From Symbiodinium natans (lineage: Eukaryota; Sar; Dinophyceae; Suessiales; Symbiodiniaceae): a DNA stretch of 64,000 nt. Position numbers and translations under genes: made by a program. The stretch spans positions 692,252 through 756,251 of the forward strand of contig CAJNDS010001280.1 in assembly GCA_905221605.1 (NCBI GenBank). The letters run 5' to 3'. The notes beneath the pieces were generated by a model that saw only the letters and a program-made list of their open reading frames with translations, ran no database searches and was not told the DNA's origin. Of this stretch, positions 19,041-29,266 are shown in pieces; within the stretch, counting starts at the first letter, position 1; each line of letters opens with the position of its first letter.

Positions 19041-19112
19041 TGGTTCAACGGCCGCCCTTTCAAGATTCCCAACGTTCATTCTCGAGTTTACACGTTTCGG
19101 GTCTGGGTTTAG
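19041..19112 (+). CDS. coding-like island, unknown
   Basis: WFNGRPFKIPNVHSRVYTF then array-derived residues. Lies 23 bp upstream of the helicase piece, but is not itself a helicase motif I recognise. Confidence 0.3.
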   Translation, partial: WFNGRPFKIPNVHSRVYTFRVWV

Positions 19113-19134
19113 GGTTCAGGGTTCCGGGTTCGAG

Positions 19135-19236
19135 GTGAAATGCCTGGTGTGCTCCGACATCGTTGCGCGCGGAATTGACATCCCCGCTGTCAGCGCACCG
19201 TGGCTGATCAATTTAGTTTGCCCGGTGCCGGGATAA
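19135..19236 (+). pseudogene. DEAD-box RNA helicase fragment (motif V region)
   Basis: Reads VKCLVCSDIVARGIDIPAV, then SAPWLINLVCPVPG and TAA. Superfamily 2 DEAD-box helicases carry T/S-D-x-x-A-R-G-I-D-I-P at motif V, followed by V-x-x-V-I-N-Y-D-x-P; the first part matches residue for residue and the INLVCPVP part is a diverged version of the second. Only about 34 codons remain of a protein usually over 400 aa. An array lies immediately upstream. Either one exon of a split gene or a captured fragment. Confidence 0.8.
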
Positions 19237-19611
19237 GGGTTTCTAGGACAAATGAAGGGGGCATACTGCTTCAAGGTTTTAGGGTTACAAAAACAGACTG
19301 AAAGCTAACTTGTTCGTATTCAGTTCTTACATATCCTGCATAAAAGGCAAGTCCTGAAGGTCTGGCTTAGGGTTTTGCCCTGTAACCATGAACTACCTCA
19401 AGCCCAAACCCTCCCTCTCCCCCCCCAGAAGAAGCCGAGCGGTTTGGGTCCCTACGGCTCGGGGGGTTTAGGGCCTAGCTAGGGTTTCAGGATGTAGGGT
19501 TCAGGGTTTCAAGATCTATAGAGTTAAGTCTTTTAAGGGTTGATAGATCTCCTTCTAAACCCTAAACCCTAAATCCTAAACCCTAAACCCTAAGCCCAGC
19601 TAGAGTTTAGG

Positions 19612-19725
19612 GGACCTGCCTCCGAGGCAGTGATCAACTACACCGCGCCCTCGCATCTGCAGACGCGGCCTGTCCCAACAAGCCCTCTGCTGCGAGGATT
19701 CCCCTTCAAACCCTACAAACCCTAA
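19612..19725 (+). CDS. 37-aa exon-like fragment
   Basis: GPASEAVINYTAPSHLQT, RPVPTSPLLRGFPFKPYKP, stop in a CCCTAA. Good composition. VINYTAP is faintly like the helicase VINYD.P but without flanking support. Confidence 0.4.
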   Translation, partial: GPASEAVINYTAPSHLQTRPVPTSPLLRGFPFKPYKP

Positions 19726-20469
19726 GCCCTAAACCCTAAACCGCGAACCCTCAACCCTCAACCCTAAACCCCCAACCCTCAATCCTAAACCCTAAACCCT
19801 AAACCTGAAACTCTGGACCCGAAACCCGAATGTTGACGGGGTCTAGGGTTTTGCGAAATACTCTTACATCCTCCATGAGAGAAAACCTTAAGAGTATGGT
19901 ACGGGGTAGGAGAGATGGCAGGCGCCGAGTGGGGTCCCAGTAAGTAGGTACGAAGTAGCGTTACAGGGACTCGACTTGAGATTATCCTACCCAGTAACCC
20001 TCAACCCTAAACCCTAAACCCTGAACCCTAAACCCTAAACCCTACTTGATAGCTACTTCCTAAGCTCCCCGATCCTCCGTGCAGGGCCCTTTGTATTGCA
20101 ATCAGAATGCTTCTCGGAAGTGATCGTTTTGTTATACGGTTAAGTTTAGGGTTTGGGGTTTAGGGGACAGGGTTTAGCACGAAACTCTTCTTTGCCGTAG
20201 CTTTCATGCCCTAAACCCTAAACCCTAAACCCGAAACCCTAAACCCAGTGTCGGGGTTTGTGGGGCTCGTTTAGGGGCTTAGGGGGTTGAGTTGGAGGTG
20301 TTGAGGCTCTACGGCTTTTAGCTTTGTCTTCGTGGGCAAGCTCAAGCCCAATACTCCCTAAACTAAGGCTTAAGCCACCTCCTCCACTCTAAGCCCTAAA
20401 CCCTAGGCCTTATAGACCCTTTCAGCACTAAACAAATTGAGAAATAAAAAACTCTATAATTCTTCAGCT

Positions 20470-20600
20470 GGAACTCTAAACCCTAAACCCTAAACCCTAG
20501 ACCCTAGACCCTAAACCCTAAACCCTAAACCCTAAACCCTAAACCCTAAACCCTAAACCCTAAACCCTAAACCCTAAACCCTACACCCCAAACCCCAAAC
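20470..20600 (-). repeat. CCCTAAA array, about 17 units
   Basis: Near perfect, with CCCTAGA variants at the left. Confidence 0.95.
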
Positions 20601-20601
20601 C

Positions 20602-20712
20602 CTAACCCTCAACCGCCAAACATCCATCGGGTGATCCTCCATCGCCGCACGCCGCGGCAAGCTTGGCCCACACCTTCACCTTCGTGGCGAGCTCCCTGAC
20701 ACAACGCTCTTG
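20602..20712 (-). CDS. minus-strand exon-like fragment, 36 aa
   Basis: Reverse strand: QERCVRELATKVKVWAKL, AAACGDGGSPDGCLAVEG, stop supplied by the array. RELATKVKVWAKLAAACGDG is a convincing amphipathic helix. It shows that islands occur in both orientations. Confidence 0.45.
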   Translation of the reverse strand, partial: QERCVRELATKVKVWAKLAAACGDGGSPDGCLAVEG

Positions 20713-20769
20713 GGTTTAGTTTAGGGTTTAGGGTTTAAGGTTTAGGGTTTAGGGTTTATGGGTTTAAGC

Positions 20770-21137
20770 TTCTAGGCTTAGTTGTCGATTGAATGCCTAG
20801 TTTCTCAGGAACTTACAGCACGGCACTTCGCAAAAGCCAAAAAGCGTGACTAGCAAGTCACAGCTTTACGTGTCAAACCCAGTCGAATCTATCCCAACCT
20901 GTCAAATCCTCATACTTTTACGGGGAAAGCTGTTCCTGTGCTAGAACCCCAACAACCTCGCGGAACCAAAACGCTCAACAAATGCTCTTTTTGGGTCCTT
21001 CACCCCAAGAAGTTTTTGCCGCCTGAGACGGCGTGGGGACACAAATGTTAGATGGCCCTCCATTATCCGCCAGGCTGCTCTTGCATTTCAGAAGCTTTCG
21101 AAGCGAGTCTGCAGTCCCAACCTTCGAAGCTTCTGCG
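20770..21137. other. array-free stretch without a supported gene
   Basis: Contains a hairpin at 21091-21137: CAGAAGCTTTCGAAG and CTTCGAAGCTTCTG. No frame stands out. Confidence 0.5.
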
Positions 21138-21335
21138 CCCCGTTCAACAGCAACCCTGTAAACCCTCCTAACCCTAAACCCCTAAGCCGCTGCCCTAAGC
21201 CCCAGCCCCAAGCCCCAAGCCCTAAGCCCTTAAACCCTAAACCCTTAAACCCTAAACCCTAAACCCTAACCCTAACCTAACCCTAACCCCTAAACCCTAT
21301 ATCGGGTTTCGTGCCCCTCTCCTCCCCCCCCCCAG

Positions 21336-21426
21336 AGTGGCGACCCACGAACGGTTTCAAGGAAATGCTGCAAGCAAGTGCCGACTGCTGGAGCGAATCC
21401 GCCACTTGGGTTGAGGAGGGTTTCGG
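21336..21426 (+). CDS. exon-like fragment with acceptor
   Basis: Preceded by CTCTCCTCCCCCCCCCCAG, a textbook pyrimidine tract plus AG. Frame WRPTNGFKEMLQASADCW, SESATWVEEG, then T/G-rich repeat. One of the best splice-bordered islands. Confidence 0.5.
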
Positions 21427-21429
21427 TTT

Positions 21430-22020
21430 TAGTGGTTTGGGGTTTAGGGTTTAGGTTAGGGTTTATGGTTGAGGGTTTGTTTTGGGTTTGGGGTTTGGGG
21501 TTTGGTTGTGGGTTTGGGGGGGTTGGGTTTGGGGTTTTGGGGTTTTGGGGTTTGGGTTTAGGGTTTTTGGGGTTTGTGTTTAGATTTTGGGGCTTAAGGC
21601 TCAAGCGCAGGCTAGGGTAGAGAGGAGTTTGGGTTGAGGAGGTTTCGGGTGGTAAATGGGTGGTGGTTTCTGGATTTTTGAGGTTTTTTCGGGGCGTTAT
21701 GGACGAAGAAGGTTTTGAGGCTTTGCCGTTGCTTTGAGGGTTTATTGTGGGGAAGGGGAGGAGGGCAAGTTAGGGGTGAAGGTTTGAGGGGTTTTAAGGG
21801 TTTGAAGGGTTTGAGGGGTTTGAGGGGTTTGAAGGGTTTGTTTTGAGGGGTTTGAAGGTTTGAAGGGATTGAAGGGTTTGAAGGTTTTGAGGGTTTGAAG
21901 GGTTTCAGGGTTTGAAGGGGTTGAAGGGTTTAGGGTGTTAGGGTTTAAAGGGTGTGGCAGGGTTTGGGGTTCCGAGCCACAGGGCTTTGGGGCTACAAAA
22001 GTCTTTTGAGGCATTCTAGG
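21430..22020 (+). repeat. degenerate G/T-rich telomere-like region
   Basis: TTTGGGG, TTTGAAGGG and TTTGAGGGG units, with 8-9 bp periods rather than 7. Pro/Lys/Thr ORFs on the minus strand are repeat artefacts. Confidence 0.8.
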
Positions 22021-22322
22021 CTTCAGGGTACGAAGGCTTTACGGAGTAAGGCCCTAAACCCTAAACCACCAAACCCCAAACCCTAAACCCTAAAACCCTG
22101 AAACCCAAACCCTAAAACCCCAAACCCTAAACCCTAACCTAAACCCGAACAGTCCCGCCCAGAAGCAGTCTTTGATCCCTGCAGAATGAGGAGCCTCCAT
22201 GCCCAGAAGAACTTCCAAGGTTTAGTGTTTAGGGGGTTTTGGGTTTAGGTTTGGGGTTTAAGGGTTTAGGGTTTAGGGTTTTGGGGTTTGGGTTTTAGGG
22301 TTGGGGTTAAGCCTAAGCCTAA

Positions 22323-22419
22323 CCCCACGACCTCCTCGGCAATGCCCCGCAGCAAGTTTACGCTCCCAGGGCGGCAAGGTCCCAGCCACCCTGGTGGCCG
22401 GAGGTCGACCGGAGGGCGG
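22323..22419 (+). CDS. exon-like fragment with GTGAG donor
   Basis: PHDLLGNAPQQVYAPRAA, RSQPPWWPEVDRRA, then GCGG followed by GTGAGGGC at 22420. Composition and donor together suggest a true exon end. Confidence 0.45.
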
Positions 22420-22548
22420 GTGAGGGCTTGAGGGTTTTTGAGGGTTCGCTGTGGGAGAGATAGGGTTTAGGGTTTAGGGTTTAGGGTTTAGGTGTTTAGG
22501 GTTTAGGGTTTAGGGTTTAGGGTTAGGGTTTAGGGTTTAAGGGCTAGG

Positions 22549-22645
22549 ACCCAGAGTAGGCCCTTTTTATATCCCTTTTGTTTGGGGGTTTCGGTTCCCT
22601 TTGAAGCCCTTCAAACCGTTACTAGTCCTAGGTCATTCGGCGTGC
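22549..22645. mobile_element. foldback element, family D (copy 4, divergent)
   Basis: GGACCCAGAGTAGGCCC, TTTCGGTTCCCTTTGAAG, TACTAGTCCTAGGTCATTC. Same order of blocks as 18812 and 58733. Confidence 0.5.
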
Positions 22646-23187
22646 TATTAAGATTTTCGGGGTGTAGGGGATTTAGGGTTGTAGGAAGGGCTTTGGCTTG
22701 CAAGCTTTAGGCTTTAGGGATTTTGGTTGAGGGGTTGGTGGCTTTAGGCTTCGTGCTTTTCAGGATTCTAGGGTTTTGGTCTTTTGGCCTAGAAACCCAA
22801 ATTAGGGTTTTTACAGGACTGGCCTTTGAGGGTTTAGGGTTTGAGGGCTTTCAGGTTTTAAGGTTTGGGTTTTTAGTTCTTTCGGGTTCTAAGGACCGGG
22901 TTGTTTTTTAGGGGTTCTGGGGTTTTGAGGGCTCCCGGGTTTTTGAGGGTTTAGGGCTTTCAGGATGAGGGTTCTACGGTTTTAGGTTGAGGCCTTGCAT
23001 TCGTTTAGGGCTTAGGGCTTTCAGTTATCAGGCTTACAGGTTAGGGATTCATTAGGGTTTTGGTTTTTGTTCTGCTCAGGGTTTGGAGAGCAGGAGTTGG
23101 GAACTTCCTAAGGTTTAGGGTTTTAGGTTTAAGGGTTTAGGGTTTAGGGTTTAGGGTTTTAGGGTTCACTGAGGTGGTCATCCTACT

Positions 23188-23715
23188 TTGAATCTCATTG
23201 ACTGCCCCATCGGTAGTCTTCCGAACCAGTTGCCACTAGCTGCTCAGCACTTCCCTAGGACATCCAAAGCAACCTTCCTTGCGAAAGCTACCAGAGATTT
23301 CCGGTTTTCGATATGTAGATTTGTTTTCGGGTGGTTTGAGCCGTTTACCTGTGCTACAAAAGCCACATCAACCACGCAGGTGGCGCTACATCACCGCCTT
23401 TTTTTCCATACCAGGTCATGGAAACGGACGACCCCGAATGGCACATATGTTGGCTGGAGGAAGCGGCTGGGAATAGTGGACAGCACCGTCGTGACCTGGT
23501 CAGCCTCCGTTTTCGCCAGGATGTGGTGACGCAGCTACGCAAGCCAATTAAGGCACAGACGTCTTGGAAAGCTCCATGTATGGGACCGTGTACCATGGCA
23601 CCTGGCAGGACGTTTTGCCAAGAGCTTCGCTATTTTTGTTATCGCTCTGGAGAAGATTGCCAGCGAAACGAACTGCCTCCTCAAGTTCCTTCATCCATTC
23701 CTCTAGGCACCCTAA
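23188..23715 (+). pseudogene. decayed coding region; possible C5 methyltransferase motif I
   Basis: About 540 bp array-free. One frame reads RKLPEISGFRYVDLFSGG, LSRLPVLQKPHQPRRW. FRYVDLFSG resembles motif I of cytosine-C5 DNA methyltransferases (F..DLFSG.GG), but the expected G.GG spacing is shortened. Another frame gives METDDPEWHICWLEEA, SLRFRQDVVTQLRKPIKA, starting just after CGCCTTTTTTTCCATACCAG, an acceptor-like border at 23414. Frames conflict, so decay or splicing is involved. Confidence 0.3.
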
Positions 23716-23737
23716 ACCCTAAACCCTAAACCCTAAA

Positions 23738-23884
23738 TACCAGTTGAACCTTGTATCCCTTGCTGAGGGTACAGTAAAGTCGTTTAGGTTCAGCGCTCCT
23801 GCTAACATCATCTCTCACGAGGATACCTCCAAGTCCGCGACTGACCCTAAACCCGAACCTCTAAACTGGAAACCCGTAACCTGA
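23738..23884 (+). CDS. 48-aa exon-like fragment
   Basis: YQLNLVSLAEGTVKSFRF, SAPANIISHEDTSKSATD, then a CCTAAACCC-derived PKPEPLNWKPVT and TGA. The first 36 residues look like genuine globular protein. It follows an array of about 25 bp after the previous island, so the two may belong together. Confidence 0.45.
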   Translation, partial: YQLNLVSLAEGTVKSFRFSAPANIISHEDTSKSATDPKPEPLNWKPVT

Positions 23885-24473
23885 ACCCCTGAATCCATAC
23901 ACCGTAAACCCTAAACCCTATACCCTAACCCCTAATCCCCTCCTCTTAACCCCTAAATCCTAAATCTCCAATCCCTAAACCCATACACCCAAACCTACTT
24001 CGATTCCTCCAGTACACGAACCTGCGTTTTGGGAGTTTACGGTTTCAGTTATAGCTAAGCTCTGTTTTCAATCCACCTGGCCTTCTAAACCTTCACACGC
24101 CCGTAAAGTCTATCGCTGGGCTCCTGAGTTGAACTCGAAAATCCTAACCGAAGTGCCCAAGCTCTGCCCGCAAGTTCGTCCTTATTTGTTTAGCCCTAAA
24201 CCCTAAATCCTAAACCCTAAACCCCAACCCCTAAGCCCGAGACCCTTTCACCCTCACCCTCACCCTACACCCTGAACCCTAGCTTGCGGTCTGTAAGTCT
24301 TCCTGGGCATTGGAGGCCTAAAACCTAAACCCTAGACCTCACCCTCAACCCCTCAACCCTCAACCCTCAAACCCTCAACCCAACCCTCAACCCTCACCCT
24401 AACCCTAAAACCCTAAACCCTAAACCCTAAACCCTAACCCTAACCCTAAACCTAAAAACCTAAACCCAAGCCT

Positions 24474-24521
24474 GAGTCCGCTCGCAGGCCGCTGCAGCTG
24501 CTGCAGCGCGTCTTGCCTTGA
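24474..24521 (+). CDS. 15-aa coding-like island
   Basis: ESARRPLQLLQRVLP, TGA, GC-rich and CAG/CTG-heavy. Confidence 0.2.
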   Translation, partial: ESARRPLQLLQRVLP

Positions 24522-24844
24522 GGTTTAGGGTTTAGGGTTTGGGTTTAGGGTTTGTTTAGGTTCCGGTTTAGGGTTTCAGGTTTAGGGTTTTGGGGTTTAG
24601 GTTTGGGTTTCGGGTTTTGGAGTTTGGGGGTTTAGGTTAGTGTTTATGGGTTAGGTTTGGGGTTTAGGGTCTTGGTTTGTTTAGGGCTTATGTTCAGGTT
24701 TTCGGGGGGGGGGGGTTCAGGTTGTTTAGGTTCAGGGTTGAGGTTTGGGGGGTTTTGGGTGGTAGGGTTTTGGTTTTAGGGTTCAGGGTTTTTTAGGGGG
24801 TTTTTAGGGTTTTGTGTTTAGGGCCTAGGGTTGGGGTTTAGGGG

Positions 24845-26480
24845 GTTTTTACAAGCAGGCACACGCCTCCTCACGGCATGTTCGAGGTGTTAGGGCTGTA
24901 GCGGTTTAGGGGTTTAATAGGGTTCAAACAAAGGGCTTCGGGGTTTATAGGGGTTCAGGGCCTTTCTTGCCTTCCTCTTCAAACAGCAAAAGCGCACGGG
25001 TTTAGGATTTAGGTCCGGATGCCCCCCCATCGACTTCAGATTCCCTCCATCCCTGAAATGTTTTTTTCCCCTGCAACCCTTGAGCCTAAAACCCTTCAAC
25101 ACGAACCCAAACTCTGCACCCTGCAGCCCTACAACCCCTCACCCCTAAAAACCCTGTATTCTAAAAAACCCTGCCCTTACCTTCCGCCCTAAGATACCGT
25201 AACCTCGGTAAAAAAAATCCGTATAACACCTAAACTCCTCAAGCCCGAACTCCACAAATCCCGAAAGCCCTAACAAACCCCCAAACCCCTAAACCCTAAA
25301 TCCTAAACTCTAAACCCAAGAAACCCGAAACCCCCTAAATCCTAGGCCCTAAACCCTAGGCCCTAAAACCCTAAACCCCAAACCCCAAACCCTAAACCCT
25401 CAACCTAAAGCCCTCAACCAGGTGCTTTGGACGCCGAGTCGAAGGGCCGGCTGAGCGCCTGGGTTGGATCGGGGCAGGGTTTTAGGGTTAGGGTTTAGGG
25501 TTTAGGGGGTTTAGGGCTATAAGTTTTGGAATTGAAATTTGCTAACCCCTATTCCAAAACCCAACCCTAAAACCCTAAACCCCACCAACGGCCTCAGATT
25601 CCTGGCTTGGGGGGGGGGGGGGGGGGGTACCCCTGGACGTCCCCAATTGTTTTCGGTCGGCCCGAACCCAAAACCCTAAACTTTGAGGCGATGGCCTCCT
25701 GACGTGTTCTTGAGTCAAGGGCCGTCGTACGAACCCAAAGCTGATCTCAAACCACCCCCCACCTGGCCAATGTCCTGCTAGTGATGCAGCTGGAATCGAG
25801 GAGTAAACGTGGCTTCTTTGGTTCTACCTTTGAGAAATGTTAGGCTTACGCAATGTGTTTAACGAAGGCTCCATGTGGCTGAAGCTTTCATCGCAAAATG
25901 CGGTCTAGTGTGGCATTTTTTTTGTTTTTGAGGTTTGCTTTGGGCTTTGGGTTTGTAGGGCTGTGGGAATTCATTTTGTTTCCGGGTGTTGAGGGTTTTT
26001 TGTTTCTTTTGTTTTTCACTCTAGTTCCTTCATCGTCATAGATTGTGCAACATCACTAGGTACAATCCTTAAAGCTCGAAGTAATCAGGGTTTCCAAGGT
26101 GAAGCAATAATCCTTAAAACCTCTACATCCCCCTGATTCTTCTAAGTTCTGAGACCGTTGAGTACCGAATCAACAACGCCCAACCTCCTGAAGCCTGACA
26201 AGCACATTCCCGAGGGTCCCTGTACCTAAACAGGAATCCGAGCCTTGAAGCACCTTCTACATACGGATTTTGGGGCGCAAGTATATGGGGAAACCGATGC
26301 TTGGGGTTTATATTCGGGTTCGGGGCTTAGGGTTTTAGCTTCTTGGGGGACCCCCCTCCTTGCTGACTTAAACACTCATCCCTAAACCCCGACCCTTATA
26401 GTCCATTTCTTCCAACAACAGACGCCGCGTTCCACCCCCAAATGCCCTATATCACCCACCCGATGAAGCCCTGGGAAATC
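24845..26480. other. long stretch of degenerate repeats and gene-free sequence
   Basis: Scattered CCCTAAA variants, a G run at 25610-25627, a short island with frame ALDAESKGRLSAWVGSG at about 25418-25470, and a small dyad GTTTTGGAATTG...CTATTCCAAAAC at 25524-25560. I see no gene in 25640-26200. Confidence 0.5.
26214..26292. mobile_element. foldback element, family C (degenerate)
   Basis: GGGTCCCTGTACCTAAACAGG, GCCTTGAAGCACCTTCTACATA, GGCGCAAGTATAT. Same block order as 61686. Confidence 0.55.
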
Positions 26481-26649
26481 TCGCTTATACCCTCACCCCT
26501 AAACCCTATAAACCCTAAAATCCTAAACCCTCAACAACTAAAAAAACCCTAAACCCTAAAACCCCAAACCCTAAACCCCAACCCCAAACCTAACCCAAAC
26601 CCTAAACCCCACAACCCGAAATCCTCAACACGAAGCACCATCCCCAGGT

Positions 26650-26710
26650 GCAGCGGGGCCCTGCTGCTGCGGAGCTTCGGGGCGACGCGGGGAGCACCGC
26701 GCAAGGTGGG
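26650..26710 (+). CDS. GC-rich exon-like end with donor
   Basis: Frame RCSGALLLRSFGATRGAPRK, then GTGGGTGG. GCAAGGTGGGT is donor-like. A short island between arrays. Confidence 0.28.
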
Positions 26711-26897
26711 TGGGATTGCCTCTATGTGGTTTAGGATTTTAGGGTTTAGGGTTTAGGGTTTAGGGTTATCTTTAAATAAGGGCCCCGAAAAGCGCAATGG
26801 GACCACCTCATCATGAGAGTCAATCCGCTAAAAACCCTAAACCCTAAAACCCTGAAACCCCCCAAACTCTAAACCTAAACCCTAAACCCAAACCTCC

Positions 26898-26956
26898 AAA
26901 GGAAGCCCAAGCGCGAGTCTCAGGCAAAGCGGACCCCGATGCCAGGGCCTTGTGGG
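26898..26956 (+). CDS. basic coding-like island
   Basis: QRKPKRESQAKRTPMPGPCG, Lys/Arg-rich, NLS-like. Runs into a TTTTAGGG array. Confidence 0.25.
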
Positions 26957-27173
26957 GTTTTTAGGGGTTAGGGTTTTAAGGGTTTTAGGGTTTTAGGGTT
27001 TTTAGGGTTTTAGGGTTAGGGTTTAGGTTTAGGGGTTAGGGTTTTTGGGTTCGGGTTTAGGGTGTTAGGTTTAGGGTTTTAGGGTTTTGGGTTTAGGCCA
27101 GGTTTAGGTTTTAGGGTTTAGAGATTTAGTTTTTTGAGGTTTATGTGTTTAGGGTTTCGGGCAGGGCCCCCCT

Positions 27174-27266
27174 GTTCTTCTTAGTAGGGAATGTGAAATT
27201 AGGGCCCTATATATACCCTTTAAGGGGATTAATAGGTACTCATTCCCTCATTCCTCTAAGAAGAAC
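27174..27266. mobile_element. foldback element, family M
   Basis: GTTCTTCTTAG at the left, CTAAGAAGAAC at the right. Inner AGGGAATGTGA / TCATTCCCT arms. Single copy in the window. Confidence 0.7.
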
Positions 27267-27639
27267 CAGCCAGATTTTGGGGTTTAAGGTTTACGGATTT
27301 TTGGGGGTTTAGGGTTGATGTAGGGTTTACGGTTTGGGGGTGAGGGGTTTTGGGCTTAGCGTTTAAGGTTTTAGGGGTTGGGGCTGATGCAAGGGTTTAG
27401 GATTTTCTGGGTTTAGGGTTTAGGTTTAGGGGTTTGAGTTTAGGGGTTGAGGGGTTTAGGAGTTCAGGGGTTTGGGGGTTGGGGGTTCGGGGGTTATTAG
27501 TGGTAATCAGGGCAATCAGGGTTTTAGGGTTTTGGGTTGTGTGGTTTCGGTGTACGGTAATTAGACTTTTGGGGTTTAGGGGGTTGTGGGGTTTTGAGTT
27601 TCACTGAGAACCTGAGAGGGTATTCTTCTATCCTTTCCC

Positions 27640-28000
27640 CTAGAGCATCGTCCTTTTCGAGTTCCTGTTTTAGGAACGTCTCTTTTGCCCACCATGGATA
27701 CACAAAGATTCAGTCCAGGCAGTGCCCCGCAGTCTGGCAGGGATTTCGGTGAGTAGGGTTGGGCTTTCCGCAGGACACGTAAATGTCAGAAAACCACCCA
27801 ACCCATCACCTGCCGTTCGAGTACCTACGCTTCGCCAAAAGTCTTTCCCTCAGAAGCTCGAAGAAGTCCCAAGCCTCACCCGTGCCACGAAGGTGCCCAA
27901 AGGCCAAGAATGCACGGAAAGCGGCCGAGGCGGCCGAGGCGGCCGAAGACGTGGAGGCTTTCTTTGTTTTTTTTAGGGTTCAGGGTTTAGGGTTTGGGGT
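27640..28000 (+). CDS. candidate first exon plus RGG-type or Ala/Glu tail
   Basis: CCTTTCCCCTAG at 27639-27650 is acceptor-like. CCACCATGG at 27690 is an ideal start context: MDTQRFSPGSAPQSGRDF, followed by GTGAGTAGGG (donor-like) and, 20 bp on, TTTCCGCAG. Downstream one frame reads KPPNPSPAVRVPTLRQ... to SGRGGRGGRRRGG, another reads FEYLRFAKSLSLRSSKKS and KAAEAAEAAEDVEA. The repeat GCGGCCGAG makes both low-complexity. Real product undecided. Confidence 0.35.
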
Positions 28001-28139
28001 TTGATTAGGGCTTGAGGTTGAGGATTTGCGTGAACCCCCAAAGTACTACCATAGCCCTCGCCTAGGCTTGTAAATCTAGCCAGGGCTTCTACTCTGGACC
28101 ACAAGGTATAGACCGGATCCGAGCACAGGCCCAGCATAC

Positions 28140-28285
28140 CCATCTAAACTACAACGGCTGGATATTGATGCAGCACCACTGCTGCTGCTGCTACTACGTA
28201 TACTACTGCTACCACCACCACGACGACTAGTACTACGATTTCTACGACTACTCGGACGACTGCTGCTGCTCCATTCCATTCCCAT
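28140..28285 (-). repeat. degenerate trinucleotide tract (CTG/CTA/CCA)
   Basis: On the minus strand this gives a Ser/Arg-rich ORF (SSSSRPSSRRNRSTSRR) that reflects the triplet tract. Confidence 0.6.
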
Positions 28286-28299
28286 TCCAAATGCGCAGG

Positions 28300-28510
28300 C
28301 CGGTCGTCCAGCTTAGCGTATAGCCGTGGCCCTGCGTTGCCCAGCGGCGCTTCACAAGGCCTACTCAAGGAAAGTTTCTGTACTCCACATGTGAAGAAGC
28401 AGAGTTCCGGAGTGAATAGCAAGCAACTCCGATCTCACAAGACAGTACGGCACACAAACCCAGTCTGAGTGGCTGAACCGGTGGTCACCCCACTGATGGG
28501 TGCCCGACAA
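28300..28510. other. array-free stretch, no supported gene
   Basis: Frames are broken on both strands; one run reads YSRGPALPSGASQGLLKESF. No motif seen. Confidence 0.4.
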
Positions 28511-28802
28511 CCCTGGCCCTAAACTCTTAGGTTTAGGGTTTAGGGTTTAGGGTTTAGGGTTTAGGGTAACCCAAAGGCTCCTAGGTAGTACCTTTTTTTG
28601 AGGTAGTATACCAGAATCCCCGTTGACGAACCCCAAAAGGAACGACATTGGAGCCTTCAGGTATATACTCTACCTGGGCTCTACTTATACAGTCCAGTGG
28701 CAACTACCCCCTTAATTGGTAGGTAGAACCCAGTAAGCTGTAGTAAATAGGGTCTCAGGTAAACTCTAGAAACCCCCCCCCCCCCCCCCCCCCAAACCCT
28801 AA

Positions 28803-29139
28803 ATTTAAGAGCCTCCGCTCAAGAGCCGTCCGACCCCGCTGGAGCATAGTTTGAGAGGTCTAAACCCTCTTCGCATGGTTCGAAGATCACCCAGCCTGCT
28901 CGGCAGAGTTCTGTGAAACGTTTTGGGGGGCCAAAAGACACGTGGGTGGGGGTGGGGGGGGGGGGGGGCTTGAACCGCCCTGTTTACGCTGTGCGGGTGG
29001 CGCGGTCCCTCCACGGAAAAATTGTGCACCGACCCCCCCTACCCCCCCCCCCCCCCCCCCGTTTGGGGGGGTAAGGATGGAAAGAGGAGGTTTTCCACCT
29101 CCTTTTCCCATCCACACGCCGCCATTGGTCGGCGGACCC
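28803..29139 (+). mobile_element. dispersed repeat family O (copy 3)
   Basis: TTTAAGAGCCTCCGCTCAAG, TGGAGCATAGTTTGAGAGG, GGTTCGAAGATCACCC, a G run, a middle segment TGTGCGGGTGGCGCGGTCC shared with 2660-2690, a C run at 29043-29060, GAGGTTTTCCACCTCC, ending GGCGGACCC. Confidence 0.8.
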
Positions 29140-29173
29140 TAAACCCTGAACCCTAAAACCCTGAAAAACCCGG

Positions 29174-29266
29174 ACGCCCACACCGAAGGTGTCGAAGCCC
29201 AAAAGAAGCGAATGCGCAGCCGTAGCAGGCTTTGTCCCCAGTTTTTTACAAGAAATCGGGTTTTAG
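29174..29266 (+). CDS. 30-aa coding-like island
   Basis: TPTPKVSKPKRSECAAVA, GFVPSFLQEIGF, TAG. Basic N-terminal half, hydrophobic end. Confidence 0.35.
   Translation, partial: TPTPKVSKPKRSECAAVAGFVPSFLQEIGF

Noticed and set aside
21742-22014. 90-codon Pro/Thr/Asn minus-strand ORF
   Set aside because: Degenerate telomere-like repeat read on the C-rich strand.
28076-28285. Ser/Arg-rich minus-strand ORF as an SR splicing protein
   Set aside because: Explained by a trinucleotide tract; no RRM or true RS dipeptide organisation.
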